From contig MBRE01000041.1 in the NCBI GenBank assembly GCA_001698425.1, positions 167,888-212,851 on the forward strand: DNA of 44,964 nucleotides, in the 5' to 3' direction. Position numbers and translations under genes: made by a program. Under the pieces are notes generated by a model that had not been told where the DNA came from, did not search any database, and saw nothing but the letters and a program-made list of their open reading frames with translations. Each line of letters opens with the position of its first letter. Positions within the stretch are counted from its first letter, which is position 1. Source of the DNA: Oscillatoriales cyanobacterium USR001. GTDB taxonomy: Bacteria; Cyanobacteriota; Cyanobacteriia; Cyanobacteriales; Microcoleaceae. Below, piece by piece: positions 17,759 to 26,249 of the stretch.

Positions 17759-18292
17759 ATGGATACTACTGTTCTTTCTTCGACTTTTTTGCTGACTCTG
17801 CTGTTAGCTGTGGGTTTATTTTTCTTCATCAAAGCTTCAGTTAAAGATCGCACAGAACAAGTTAAACTGGTTTCCGAACAAACTCCCGATGCTCTTTCTA
17901 CTAAGTTGCAAGAGTATTTTTCCCGCAGAGCTTACCATATTGCTGCTGTGGATGGCGATCGCGATCGAGTGACTTTTGAAGGCTTTGTACGTCCTAGTTG
18001 GTTCCTGGCAATCTTTCTCACTCTGTTAAGTGCGGTTGGTTTACTCTGTATGTCTCTGGTTTTATCAATGCTGGTTCCTGCTAGTAGCGGAATTTTCCTG
18101 GCATTAGTGCTGTTATCGCCCCTGACTGGTCTATTTTATTGGAAAAAAGCTGGACGCTCTGAACAAGTAGCTCTTAAACTTGAAGGAGTTACTTGGGAAG
18201 GAAGCTCAAATCTAAGTTTAATTACTGTCAGAGCACACCGCGATGAGTTAGCAGCTATGCAGAAAGCTTTAAATTTGAAGACTGCGGATTAA
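17759..18292 (+). CDS. Cofactor assembly of complex C subunit B (CCB) factor
   Basis: A 177-residue membrane protein matching the CCB2/CCB4-type family needed to attach haem ci to cytochrome b6 of the b6f complex. A first hydrophobic segment (LLTLLLAVGLFFFIKAS) is followed by a soluble stretch with RRAYHIAAVDGDRDRVTFEG. Two more segments (WFLAIFLTLLSAVGLLCMS and ASSGIFLALVLLSPLTGLFYW) and a soluble tail come after. I start at the ATG at 17759; the upstream frame to 17618 lacks family similarity. Confidence 0.75.
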   Translation: MDTTVLSSTFLLTLLLAVGLFFFIKASVKDRTEQVKLVSEQTPDALSTKLQEYFSRRAYHIAAVDGDRDRVTFEGFVRPSWFLAIFLTLLSAVGLLCMSLVLSMLVPASSGIFLALVLLSPLTGLFYWKKAGRSEQVALKLEGVTWEGSSNLSLITVRAHRDELAAMQKALNLKTAD

Positions 18293-18341
18293 AGTTAAGC
18301 TTTATTCCTGCCGCCTCAGATAATCCGGGTATTTACGATAG

Positions 18342-19016
18342 CTAAAGATTTTGCTCTCGAAATCTAGCTAACAGTTCCTCACGGGATAATAGCACCAGCA
18401 AGGGAGTAAATTCTTCTGGCGACAAAGCTAGTAATGGCTCAATAATTGCTGACAATTCCTCATCTAATGAGCCAAATCTAACGCGCAATAAATTTTCGAC
18501 AATGAGGCGTTTAGTGCGCTGTTCGCCGCGCTGTTCGCCGCGCTGTTCGCCGCGCTGTTCGCCTTGTCGTTCCACTTCTGCCAATCGTTCTTGAAAAAGA
18601 GGTCGTAATCGCATAACTAACTCCCTATCTTCTATTGCTAAACTTTGATTAAAGCCTAAGTTTTCTTGCAATTGATAAAACAATTCTAGCGCATTTGTGC
18701 GGAGTGGGCTATCCGCTGGTAATGCTTCTAGTTCGTCAATTGCCTGTTTTTGTGCTGTGCCTCTACCTAAAATTCTCAGCCACAGGGTTTCTGGAGTTCT
18801 AGGCAATTGATGGATGGCGATAATTCCTGTTCTCAAATATTCTGGCATGAAGTACACGCCAGAGTCCCAATCTGCTTTCAGGGTAGCACCGAAACTTGAT
18901 AATAATTGTGCTGATGCTGTGGGGGTAAGTATCCACAACTTCGGTAATTCTGTATCAGATAAATTGCGTGAGTTGCGATTGGCTTCTCTTTGCAATTCGC
19001 CTCTTACTTCTAGCAA
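18342..19016 (-). pseudogene. N-terminally truncated Rpn-like protein with GEQR repeat hinge
   Basis: The frame encodes LPKLWILTPTASAQLLSSFGATL and LWLRILGRGTAQKQAIDELEALP, blocks of a cyanobacterial Rpn-like family whose full members I recall having roughly 80 more N-terminal residues. Here the frame starts at a TTG, and the open frame goes back only about 29 codons (…INPATPPEICDCLLKLLEVRGE) to a stop. The N-terminal nuclease part is therefore missing. Near residue 160-178 a GEQR repeat is coded by a 12-bp unit repeated four times. Either a remnant or a short form keeping the C-terminal region. Confidence 0.55.
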
Positions 19017-19377
19017 TTTTAACAGACAATCACAGATTTCTGGGGGTGTGGCCGGATTTATGGCTTTAAGACCTTTGATTCTTTACGAGAAAAGTTATTA
19101 GCTTGCTTACTTAAATAAGCCGTGCTTATCACCACAGGTACGGGAGAGCCAAAGACGTAAACCTTTGATTTTATTGGGTTTTCTTTCTTCCTTCTTCCTT
19201 CGGCTGTAATTTTGAGTGCCAACTGTTTAGATAGGCGATCGCACCTGACAACTTAAGTCCAACGGAAAATTCGCTTGCTAATCAGTCAGCACTCAAAAAA
19301 ACTTCCCAAAAATCCAACGCTTCATCCCCAAGAAACCCTCCAAGAGACAAAGGTTAGAATTAACACTTTTAGCTCAA
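19017..19377. other. Spacer with remnant sequence
   Basis: The part next to 19016 keeps in-frame sequence of the truncated Rpn-like gene (about 19017-19103). Beyond it I see no gene, only AT-rich text with one HIP1-like site near 19236 and no clear repeat. Confidence 0.5.
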
Positions 19378-19701
19378 CTAAGTTCGAGTTGTCATTCCCA
19401 CAGCAGTTTTTTCTGAAGCTGATTCCAGCATCATTTTTAAGCTAGGGAATAGAAAATGATTCTCTTCGACGTATTGCGCCCCGAAAAGACCTTTTTCTGC
19501 CCAAAAGTATCGATCTGTGGTATGCTCGTTTCTTTTGACCAACAGCAAGGCGGGGGGAACAATGCCCTCAGCATGAATGAACTTGCGGGCGGCCGTAACT
19601 GGTTTATCTTCACCGCTTTCAATGCTATATTGAGGCACGCACTCAAGAATTCGTCGTCCTTCTTGTCTGCGGCGGCTTTTGCGCTTGCGTCTCCTGGCCA
19701 A
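19378..19701 (-). CDS. DUF3155 family protein
   Basis: A 107-residue cyanobacterial protein with a strongly basic N-terminus (ARRRKRKSRRRQEGRRILECV) and a conserved core, ARKFIHAEGIVPPALLLVKRNEHTTDRYFWAEKGLFGAQYVEENHFLF. This matches DUF3155. The basic head suggests RNA or DNA binding, but no function is established to my knowledge. Single gene. Confidence 0.85.
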   Translation of the reverse strand: MARRRKRKSRRRQEGRRILECVPQYSIESGEDKPVTAARKFIHAEGIVPPALLLVKRNEHTTDRYFWAEKGLFGAQYVEENHFLFPSLKMMLESASEKTAVGMTTRT

Positions 19702-19998
19702 TTTCTTTACCTCCTCTGTGAACAGACGGGTGTAGTTATAGCTACCAAATCCGAGGGAAGTATATCTTTTCTAGTTCTAAATTTCAAGTTTTTTTAATAT
19801 ATCGATACAATCTTAATTTTTGGCAAAGGTGTGTTAGGGAAAAATGTGTGGCTGATTTTGGGTAGAATCTAGGCTTTGTAAGCTTTTCAGCTTAAAAATG
19901 CTGGTTGGCTCGATCGCGATCGCGACTGAGCGATTCTTAAAAATTGGCGCAAACATCTTTAAAGTTGTTAATTTTAGATTAGATATCTTAACTCTACC
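19702..19998. other. Intergenic leader region without visible gene
   Basis: It separates the divergent DUF3155 and kinase genes. It holds AT-rich promoter-like text and a double HIP1 (CGATCGCGATCGCG) near 19912. I see no hairpin, repeat array or small ORF worth naming. Confidence 0.4.
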
Positions 19999-21408
19999 AT
20001 GTTAATGCCTGTCAGTTCTGAATTTGTGGCAATTTGCCGATCGCAGGTGGGGCTAATCGCCAATTTTGGCGCTAGTTTCAGTGTGGTGTATCTCACGGAG
20101 GAATTAGCATCGGGGGATTCAGCGAAGCTAATCCCCATTGTTGCTTATCCTGAAACCTCTGTGGAGTGGGAAGAAAATCAGGGATTAACGGTTTGGAGAC
20201 AAGAAATGGAGGCGGTTTATCGAGCGCCTCGGTTGTTGGCTCCTGAAATGCCGATGAAGTCGGTAGAAACAAGGCCTGCGATCGCGAAGCACTCGACTGA
20301 GGATTTTGAGAGTGAATCAAGTCAACAGGAAAGTGAGGAAGCGGCTTGGCAGCAGTCTCAAGTTGTGCTACCTTTGCTACACGATGGAACTGTAATGGGT
20401 TTGCTGGTAAGTGCTCGTAAGGATCGGCCTTGGAATGAGCGAGAGGAAGCTCAAATGCAGCGGATTGCTCATAGTTTAGCGATCGCCTGTGTTTTGGATC
20501 AACGATCGCAGTGGATGAAACAACAAGTGGCTCAACAGCAACAGGCGCAGGTTAATCAATATGATGCCATGCACAATTTGTTACATCAATTTAAGAGTCC
20601 ATTAACAGCTTTGCGGACTTTTGGTAAGTTGTTAATGAGGCGGTTGTTGATGGAAGATAAAAATCGAGAAGTAGCTGTGAGTATTGTGCGGGAAAGCGAT
20701 CGCTTACAAGAATTATTACAACAAATCGATCGAACTGTGGATATTGGCGAGGCGAGTTTAATTCTGCCGGTAAGTAAAGAGGAAATAGGTAAAAAAGAGG
20801 AGAATCGGAGGGCTTTACCGATGGAAATTTCCCAGTCGGCGGCGGTGCAATTATTACCTGCGGCTAATTTTTTAGAACCTTGTTTGGTTGGGGAAGTTTT
20901 GGAGCCGTTGTTAGTTTCTGCTACTGCGATCGCAGAGGAAAGACAGTTAAAATTACAAGCAGAAATTCCGGTTAATTTGCCCCCTGTGCAAGCTAATCCT
21001 AAAGCTTTACGGGAAGTTTTGAGCAATTTAATTGACAATGCTTTGAAATACACTCCGGCGGGGAAAAATATTTATATTAAAGTCAAAACAGAAAAAAGAA
21101 GGAATAGTAAGCCAGAATTGTCTAAGCTTAATTTACCCTTAATTGGCATTGGCATTAGCGATACTGGTTCAGGAATTACGCCACAAGATTTAGAGCATTT
21201 ATTTGAGCGTCATTACCGGGGAGAGAAGGCGCAGACTGAGATTCCTGGTACGGGATTGGGTTTAGCGATCGCCCAAGATTTGGTTAAGCAAATGCAGGGA
21301 GAAGTTGAAGTGTTTTCTCCGGCAAAACCGGACTGGATTCCTGTCAGAAATACCAAGAAAAATCTGAACAATGGAACTACATTTATCGTTTGGTTACAAC
21401 AAGTATGA
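19999..21408 (+). CDS. GAF-domain sensor histidine kinase, Hik2/CSK-like
   Basis: A 469-residue soluble histidine kinase. Residues 1-170 form a GAF-like sensor (FSVVYLTEEL ... VVLPLLHDGTVMGLLVSAR) with Cys13 in AICRSQ. The H-box, LLHQFKSPLTALRTFGKLL, puts the phospho-acceptor at His196. ATP-binding motifs are N (NLIDNALK, 343-350), G1 (DTGSGI, 388-393) and G2 (GTGLGLA, 417-423). The HQF-SPLTALRTFGKLL H-box resembles cyanobacterial Hik2 and the chloroplast sensor kinase, which sense redox state. No response regulator is adjacent. Confidence 0.75.
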   Translation: MLMPVSSEFVAICRSQVGLIANFGASFSVVYLTEELASGDSAKLIPIVAYPETSVEWEENQGLTVWRQEMEAVYRAPRLLAPEMPMKSVETRPAIAKHSTEDFESESSQQESEEAAWQQSQVVLPLLHDGTVMGLLVSARKDRPWNEREEAQMQRIAHSLAIACVLDQRSQWMKQQVAQQQQAQVNQYDAMHNLLHQFKSPLTALRTFGKLLMRRLLMEDKNREVAVSIVRESDRLQELLQQIDRTVDIGEASLILPVSKEEIGKKEENRRALPMEISQSAAVQLLPAANFLEPCLVGEVLEPLLVSATAIAEERQLKLQAEIPVNLPPVQANPKALREVLSNLIDNALKYTPAGKNIYIKVKTEKRRNSKPELSKLNLPLIGIGISDTGSGITPQDLEHLFERHYRGEKAQTEIPGTGLGLAIAQDLVKQMQGEVEVFSPAKPDWIPVRNTKKNLNNGTTFIVWLQQV

Positions 21409-21482
21409 TATGAAAAGAATTAGTAGGCATTAAAATTACCTCTAAATGTGCAATAATTCGATATTATCACCAACTCCCTAAT

Positions 21483-22892
21483 ATGATAGAACCAAAAACC
21501 GTAACCTACCGCACAGAAAGCGATTCAATGGGTGACAAACAAATCCCATCTACCGTATATTATGGCATCCAAACTCTCCGGGCTGTCGAAAATTTCCCCA
21601 TTAGTGGCATCAAACCTTTGCCAACTTATATTGATGCCTGTATTTTGATTAAGAAAGCGACGGCGATCGCTAATGGTGAATTAGGCTGTATTCCCCAAGA
21701 AATTAGTCAAGCAATTGTACAAGCAGCCGAAGAAATCTTAGCAGGTAAATTTCGCGATCAATTCGTAGTAGATATTTACCAAGCTGGCGCGGGAACTTCT
21801 CACCACATGAACGTTAATGAAGTCCTAGCAAATCGCGCTTTAGAAATTTTAGGCGATGAAAAAGGTAACTACAAACGAATTAGTCCTAACGATCATGTTA
21901 ACTATGGTCAATCGACTAATGATGTAATTCCCACTGCGATTCGGATCGGTGGACTTTTAGCTTTAGAAAGAACACTTTTCCCGGCTTTATCTAATGCGAT
22001 CGCGGCTCTTGATAACAAAGCCGAACAATTTAAAGATATTGTCAAATCTGGTCGAACTCACCTCCAAGATGCCGTACCCATTCGATTAGGTGAAACCTTC
22101 CGCGCTTGGGCACAAATTCTCACAGAACATTACAACAGAATTGAAATTGCTGCCGGTGACTTGACATTATTAGGATTAGGTGGTAGCGCCGCCGGTACGG
22201 GATTGAATACTCACCCACAATATCGCGATCGCGCCGCTAAAATTCTCTCCCAATTAATCGACAAACCTCTTAAACCCGCACCACATTTAATGGCCGCCAT
22301 GCAGAGTATGGCCCCCTTTGTCAATGTATCTGGCGCTATCCGCAATTTAGCCCAAGATTGTGTTAAGATATCCCACGATTTACGATTGATGGATTCAGGA
22401 CCAAAAACCGGTTTCAAAGAAATTCAATTGCCCCCCGTACAGCCGGGATCGTCAATTATGCCCGGTAAATATAATCCAGTGATGGCAGAAATGGCATCAA
22501 TGGTATGCTTTCAAGTAATGGGTTATGATAGCGCGATCGCCATTGCCGCCCAAGCGGGACAATTAGAATTAAATGTAATGATGCCCCTCATTGCTTATAA
22601 TTTGATTCAAAGTATCGAAATTTTAGGCAACACCATCAACGCCCTCAGTAAAAAATGTCTGGAGGGAATAGAAGCCAAAAGCGATCGCTGTCTCGCCTAT
22701 GCTGAAGGTAGTTTAGCTTTAGTTACCGCCCTCAACCCCGATATCGGTTATCTTAACGCCGCCGCCGTAGCCAAAGAATCCTTAGAAACTGGCAAATCTC
22801 TACGGCAAATTGTCCTAGAACGTGGTTTAATGAGTGCAGAAGACTTGGCAAAAGTTCTCGATTTAGATAAAATGAGCGCTATGCCAGAATAG
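21483..22892 (+). CDS. aspA: Aspartate ammonia-lyase
   Basis: A 469-residue member of the aspartase/fumarase superfamily, converting aspartate to fumarate and ammonia. The N-terminus YYGIQTLRAVENFPISG and GAGTSHHMNVNEVLANRALE, NDHVNYGQSTNDV, and the flexible loop GSSIMPGKYNPV with its catalytic serine are all intact. The LRAVENF motif favours aspartase over class II fumarase. The next genes are unrelated, and the downstream spacer is repeat-rich. Confidence 0.85.
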   Translation: MIEPKTVTYRTESDSMGDKQIPSTVYYGIQTLRAVENFPISGIKPLPTYIDACILIKKATAIANGELGCIPQEISQAIVQAAEEILAGKFRDQFVVDIYQAGAGTSHHMNVNEVLANRALEILGDEKGNYKRISPNDHVNYGQSTNDVIPTAIRIGGLLALERTLFPALSNAIAALDNKAEQFKDIVKSGRTHLQDAVPIRLGETFRAWAQILTEHYNRIEIAAGDLTLLGLGGSAAGTGLNTHPQYRDRAAKILSQLIDKPLKPAPHLMAAMQSMAPFVNVSGAIRNLAQDCVKISHDLRLMDSGPKTGFKEIQLPPVQPGSSIMPGKYNPVMAEMASMVCFQVMGYDSAIAIAAQAGQLELNVMMPLIAYNLIQSIEILGNTINALSKKCLEGIEAKSDRCLAYAEGSLALVTALNPDIGYLNAAAVAKESLETGKSLRQIVLERGLMSAEDLAKVLDLDKMSAMPE

Positions 22893-22897
22893 AGAAT

Positions 22898-22969
22898 GGT
22901 TAGTTGTTGTTTGTTATTTGTTAGTTGTTAGTTGTTATTTGTTAGTTGTTAGTTGTTAACTAACCAAAC
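22898..22969. repeat. GTTAGTT/GTTATTT heptamer array
   Basis: About ten 7-bp units (TTAGTTG, TTATTTG) lie just past aspA. In orientation it is the reverse complement of the array at 23080-23138, so the two form a large imperfect inverted pair around the GAAGCATT palindrome. Confidence 0.85.
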
Positions 22970-23000
22970 TCAAATACAGCAAATAATTAACGATTTAGGG

Positions 23001-23062
23001 GCGAAGCATTCGGGTGATAAATCACCTACTAAAAACTAATATTTTATATCCTAATGCTTCGC
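23001..23062. repeat. GAAGCATT palindrome, copy 2
   Basis: Arms GCGAAGCATT (23001-23010) and AATGCTTCGC (23053-23062) enclose 42 bases. It belongs with 7268-7325. The nested arrangement inside two opposite heptamer arrays could fold as one long stem after aspA. Confidence 0.7.
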
Positions 23063-23079
23063 TATGTCAAGGTTTGAGA

Positions 23080-23138
23080 ACTAACAAATAACAACTAACA
23101 ACCAACAAATAACCAATAACAAATAACCAATAACAAAA
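23080..23138. repeat. TAACxxx heptamer array
   Basis: Units TAACAAA, TAACAAC and TAACCAA run directly up to the ATG of the next gene, leaving no room for a normal ribosome site. Confidence 0.85.
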
Positions 23139-23140
23139 TT

Positions 23141-23455
23141 ATGAGAAGTTCCTTTGCTACCCAAGCCCAAGCTAATACAACACAAGTGACCTTTTATTTT
23201 GATAATGGTCAATCAGAAACATTTAATATCTCCGTTCCCGCCGCCACCTTCAGTCAGCAATTACCTCAATTTTTAGCCCAACCTGTGTTAACATTCCATC
23301 TAACCGATCAAACAGTTGTCATCTACACAGCCAAGGTAATAAAAGTAGAGGTAAAACCCCCCATGCCTCAAATTCAAGGAGAGGGAACTTTTCCCAACTC
23401 TCAGCGAGTCACTGCAATGCAACGTGGGGCAGCTGGCAGATTCCCAGTTGAATAA
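23141..23455 (+). CDS. Small conserved hypothetical protein
   Basis: A 104-residue, probably soluble beta-rich protein. TTQVTFYFDNGQSETFNISV and LTFHLTDQTVVIYTAKVIKVEV are typical of a small cyanobacterial family I cannot name. The ATG follows a heptamer array and lacks a Shine-Dalgarno sequence. The start could also lie a few codons in. Followed by a strong palindrome. Confidence 0.55.
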   Translation: MRSSFATQAQANTTQVTFYFDNGQSETFNISVPAATFSQQLPQFLAQPVLTFHLTDQTVVIYTAKVIKVEVKPPMPQIQGEGTFPNSQRVTAMQRGAAGRFPVE

Positions 23456-23463
23456 AAGAATTT

Positions 23464-23510
23464 ATGTTTGTAGTAAGCGCTTTAGCGCTCTTAGCGTTTA
23501 CTACAAACAT
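23464..23510. terminator. Long palindrome after small hypothetical gene
   Basis: Perfect 13-bp arms, ATGTTTGTAGTAA (23464-23476) and TTACTACAAACAT (23498-23510), surround an inner AGCGCT-rich loop (GCGCTTTAGCGC). It lies 9 bases past the stop. It could be a terminator or a dispersed palindromic repeat. Confidence 0.6.
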
Positions 23511-23563
23511 AATCATCAAGTTATTTAATTTTTATTCCTTACTTGAAAACTGCTATATCTCAA

Positions 23564-24523
23564 TTAATGATCGCGGCGTATAAAAATTCGCCATTTATGA
23601 ACTTTCTCATCATTTTAACCCTCATCGTCGGCTTACTGGTGATAGTAGAAATTAGTCTCCGGGTATTATTTGGCTTTGGCAATCCCTTGGTTTATATTCC
23701 CGATTCCGACTGCGGTTATTTATTAGCACCTAACCAAACTGTAAGACGATTTGGCAATCGCATCGAGATTAACCAATATTCTATGCGTAGTCCCGCGATC
23801 GCACCAATTCCTCCAACCTCAACTCTACGAATATTACTATTAGGAGATTCCATTGCTAATGGCGGTTGGTGGACCAATCAACCAGATACAATATCAGAAA
23901 TCATCGCCCGACTCTTAAGGCAAAAAAACCATTCTAATGTTGAAGTTCTCAATGCTTCTGCTAATTCTTGGGGACCGCAAAATGAGTTAGCTTATTTACA
24001 AAAATTTGGTCACTTTGGCGCTCAGATTCTGGTATTGCTAATTAATACCGATGATTTATTTGCCAAAATTCCTAGTTCTTTAGTAGTTGGGCGCGATCGC
24101 AATTATCCAGACCGCAAACCCCCTTCCGCCATCATAGAATTATGTAGCCGTCATCTTTTCCCAGTTGCCAAATTTCCCGAAATAGAAACACAAACAAGTA
24201 AAAGAGGAGATATCGTCGGCGACAACTTAGAAGCTATTGGAAAAATTCAAACAATAGCCACATCAGCGAATGCTCAGTTTGTCTTAGCCATGACACCATT
24301 ATTAAGAGAAATCAGCGATCGCAGTCCCCGTGATTATGAAATCCAAGCCAGAAACCGCCTCACCGAATTTACCCAAACTGAGCAAATAATTTACCTCGAT
24401 TTTCTCCCCATTTTTAACTCAATACAACAACCAACAAATTTATACCGAGACAATATTCATCTAAGTCCCCAAGGCAATCAACTTGTCAGTGAAACTATCA
24501 GTTTGTTAACAGTTAACAGTTAA
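23564..24523 (+). CDS. SGNH/GDSL-type hydrolase, membrane anchored
   Basis: A 319-residue protein with an N-terminal membrane anchor (FLIILTLIVGLLVIVEISL). Block I is ILLLGDSIANGG with the catalytic serine. Block V is RDNIHLSPQGNQL, with the Asp-x-x-His pair. Such enzymes are esterases or acyl-transferases acting on lipids or sugars in the envelope. I use the ATG at 23564 rather than a TTG seven codons earlier; a third choice is the ATG at 23597. The last codons (LLTVNS) are written by a heptamer repeat shared with the convergent gene. Confidence 0.75.
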   Translation, partial: LMIAAYKNSPFMNFLIILTLIVGLLVIVEISLRVLFGFGNPLVYIPDSDCGYLLAPNQTVRRFGNRIEINQYSMRSPAIAPIPPTSTLRILLLGDSIANGGWWTNQPDTISEIIARLLRQKNHSNVEVLNASANSWGPQNELAYLQKFGHFGAQILVLLINTDDLFAKIPSSLVVGRDRNYPDRKPPSAIIELCSRHLFPVAKFPEIETQTSKRGDIVGDNLEAIGKIQTIATSANAQFVLAMTPLLREISDRSPRDYEIQARNRLTEFTQTEQIIYLDFLPIFNSIQQPTNLYRDNIHLSPQGNQLVSETISLLTVNS

Positions 24524-24532
24524 CAGTTAACC
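24505..24532. repeat. TAACAGT array inside two overlapping gene ends
   Basis: Four TAACAGT-type units cover the C-terminal codons and stops of both the SGNH hydrolase (plus) and the oxidoreductase (minus), which overlap by 4 bases here. The repeat therefore encodes both tails. Confidence 0.85.
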
Positions 24533-25614
24533 GCTGAAGGATTCAAATTGTAATCTGAATCTGACAAAGACCAAGCTTTACCATCGAGAGCCATCTGCTC
24601 AATTACACTCGCTAAACGCAGAGCTTTCAAAGCCTGTTCTCCCCCAACAGAAGGCTGATTTCCACCTCGCACGCAATTGACAAAATGCTCCAATTCTGCG
24701 TGAAGTGGTTCAATATTGCTAGTATAAACCTTCTCAATTAACCCATCTTGACGGTAAAGCACCTGACCATAATCTGTCACATAATTGGCAGTTGTTTGCC
24801 GATGAATCAAGATTTCATTATTGAGAAAATCAGCCTCAGTTAGCGAATTTTTGCAATGGGCCGCAATGGAACGTAACTTACGATGCGTTACCTTACTTGC
24901 AGTTAGTGTTGCCACAATCCCATTCGCAAAATTCAAAGTAGCTGTTACATAATCTAAATAGCCAGAGTCAGAAGCACGACTACCACTAGCACTGAGTTTC
25001 ACCACAGGAGCGCCCGCCAATTCCAACAACAAATCAATGTCATGGATCATCAAATCCAAAACCACCGATACATCATTAGCCCGCTGAGAATAGGGACTCA
25101 TACGATGAGCCTCCAAAGCCAGTAACTCTTCAGTCTTCAGCACCTTACTGAGTTCCTGAAAAGCCGGATTAAAGCGTTCAATATGACCAACTTGCAAAAT
25201 CCTGTGGGATTCAGCAGCCGCATTTACCAGAGATTCAGCCTCCGAAATGCTGGCAGCTATTGGTTTTTCAATTAAGACATGAACTCCTGCTTGGAGACAA
25301 GTCATCCCCACAGCGTGGTGCAAACGAGTCGGGACCGCGACGCAAACTGCGTCCACGTGGCCGAGCAAATCTCGATAGTCCTCAAAAAAGCGGACTCGGT
25401 ACTTGCTGGCAACATCAATCCCGCGATCGACATTAATATCTGAAATACCTACAAGTTCAACATCTTTTAGCAAGCTGAGAACTCGCGTGTGATGTTGACC
25501 CATGTTGCCAACGCCAATGACCCCAATGCGGAGGGGTTCAGGTTGACCTCTTTGAGCAAAAACGTTATATCCCACTGACATCCTATCTAGCACTCCTGGA
25601 TTCTCCTCCACCAC
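24520..25614 (-). CDS. Gfo/Idh/MocA family oxidoreductase
   Basis: A 364-residue NAD(P)-dependent oxidoreductase. The Rossmann motif IGVIGVGNMGQHHTRVL and the family motif HVLIEKPIAASISEAE (EKP near residue 117) are clear. The substrate domain has DLMIHDIDLLLELAG with the conserved histidine. Members oxidise sugars or related compounds; the substrate is not evident here. The C-terminus (LNPSAVNC) is partly repeat-derived. Confidence 0.85.
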   Translation of the reverse strand: MVEENPGVLDRMSVGYNVFAQRGQPEPLRIGVIGVGNMGQHHTRVLSLLKDVELVGISDINVDRGIDVASKYRVRFFEDYRDLLGHVDAVCVAVPTRLHHAVGMTCLQAGVHVLIEKPIAASISEAESLVNAAAESHRILQVGHIERFNPAFQELSKVLKTEELLALEAHRMSPYSQRANDVSVVLDLMIHDIDLLLELAGAPVVKLSASGSRASDSGYLDYVTATLNFANGIVATLTASKVTHRKLRSIAAHCKNSLTEADFLNNEILIHRQTTANYVTDYGQVLYRQDGLIEKVYTSNIEPLHAELEHFVNCVRGGNQPSVGGEQALKALRLASVIEQMALDGKAWSLSDSDYNLNPSAVNC

Positions 25615-25861
25615 AGGAATTAACCTGAATTAGCATCCCTTAGCCACTGAAATCCATCAAGATACTACCACAGTCAATCTATATGTGAAGAATTTCTAAG
25701 CTAAGTAACTTTCCTCCATCTGGGGGTGGTTGTACTAATCCCATCTCACAGCTTTGGGAATCTACAGAATTTAAAATCGCAAATCTTAAAGCAGTTTCCT
25801 GATTAGTTCGGGGATTGTCCGTATCAACAAGTATCAGACATAGAGACGGACACTACCCACC

Positions 25862-26089
25862 ATGAAAACTACAGCAACCATTATTTTCTTCACCTTATTC
25901 GGCATCGGCTTCGCCGCTAATGCTCAAGCGATCGAGTACAACTCAATAGCTGACTTCCAATCTAGCGCGGCTCAACAGATGCTTTCAGCACAAACCCAAC
26001 AAAAAGGCGAACGAGCTCCTGAAAGAGGGAGCGGCCGTAAGGATTTTGTCGATCCCAATGTTTACAGCTATCCTGCTGACAAGTTTTGA
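25862..26089 (+). CDS. patX: PatX-like secreted precursor carrying ERGSGR
   Basis: A 75-residue protein: residues 1-24 are a signal peptide (TTATIIFFTLFGIGFAANAQA), then a short polar region, then E54-RGSGR (residues 55-59, bases 26024-26038), then a 16-residue tail. RGSGR is the pentapeptide core of PatS, the diffusible inhibitor of HetR. RGSGR/RGTGR-type proteins with a signal peptide next to hetR are known as PatX. It is co-directional with hetR, whose coding region starts 512 bp later. Expected role: cell-to-cell inhibitor of HetR after export and processing. No Shine-Dalgarno is visible. Confidence 0.85.
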   Translation: MKTTATIIFFTLFGIGFAANAQAIEYNSIADFQSSAAQQMLSAQTQQKGERAPERGSGRKDFVDPNVYSYPADKF

Positions 26090-26196
26090 TGGGACTCGGC
26101 CTGTCTTGCTCCATAACTCAAGATTTTCAATATTCTGCGGTTAATGATTTTTAGGAGATTGTTTTGTGCCTGAGTAACTCTACCATAAAAAATCCG

Positions 26197-26233
26197 AACC
26201 GCCAAGCCCTAGAAATATAGGTGTTTGGTGGTT
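26197..26233 (+). terminator. Possible hairpin after patX
   Basis: Arms AACCGCCAA (26197-26205) and TTGGTGGTT (26225-26233) pair with one mismatch around a 19-base loop and are followed by TTGTAT. It is about 110 bases past the patX stop and just before the NtcA-type site. A weak candidate terminator separating patX from hetR transcription. Confidence 0.4.
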
Positions 26234-26235
26234 TT

Positions 26236-26249
26236 GTATATTGAAATAC
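26236..26249 (+). promoter_or_regulatory. NtcA-type site GTA-N8-TAC upstream of hetR
   Basis: GTATATTGAAATAC is an exact match to the NtcA consensus GTAN8TAC and lies 353 bases before the nearer hetR ATG. About 21 bases downstream is TAGAGA, a poor -10 box. NtcA is the nitrogen-control activator of cyanobacteria. With six fixed bases a chance match in this spacer is possible but not expected. Confidence 0.45.

Noticed and set aside
19911..19926. HIP1 double octamer as an operator
   Set aside because: HIP1 is spread throughout genes and spacers of cyanobacteria and gives no specific regulatory evidence here.
20586..21053. Long minus-strand frame opposite the histidine kinase
   Set aside because: It lies wholly within a clear kinase gene, in a biased antisense frame, with no recognisable protein features.
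25821..25834. GTA-N8-TAT upstream of patX as an NtcA site
   Set aside because: One mismatch, and only about 28 bases before the ATG, which leaves no room for a -10 box and leader.
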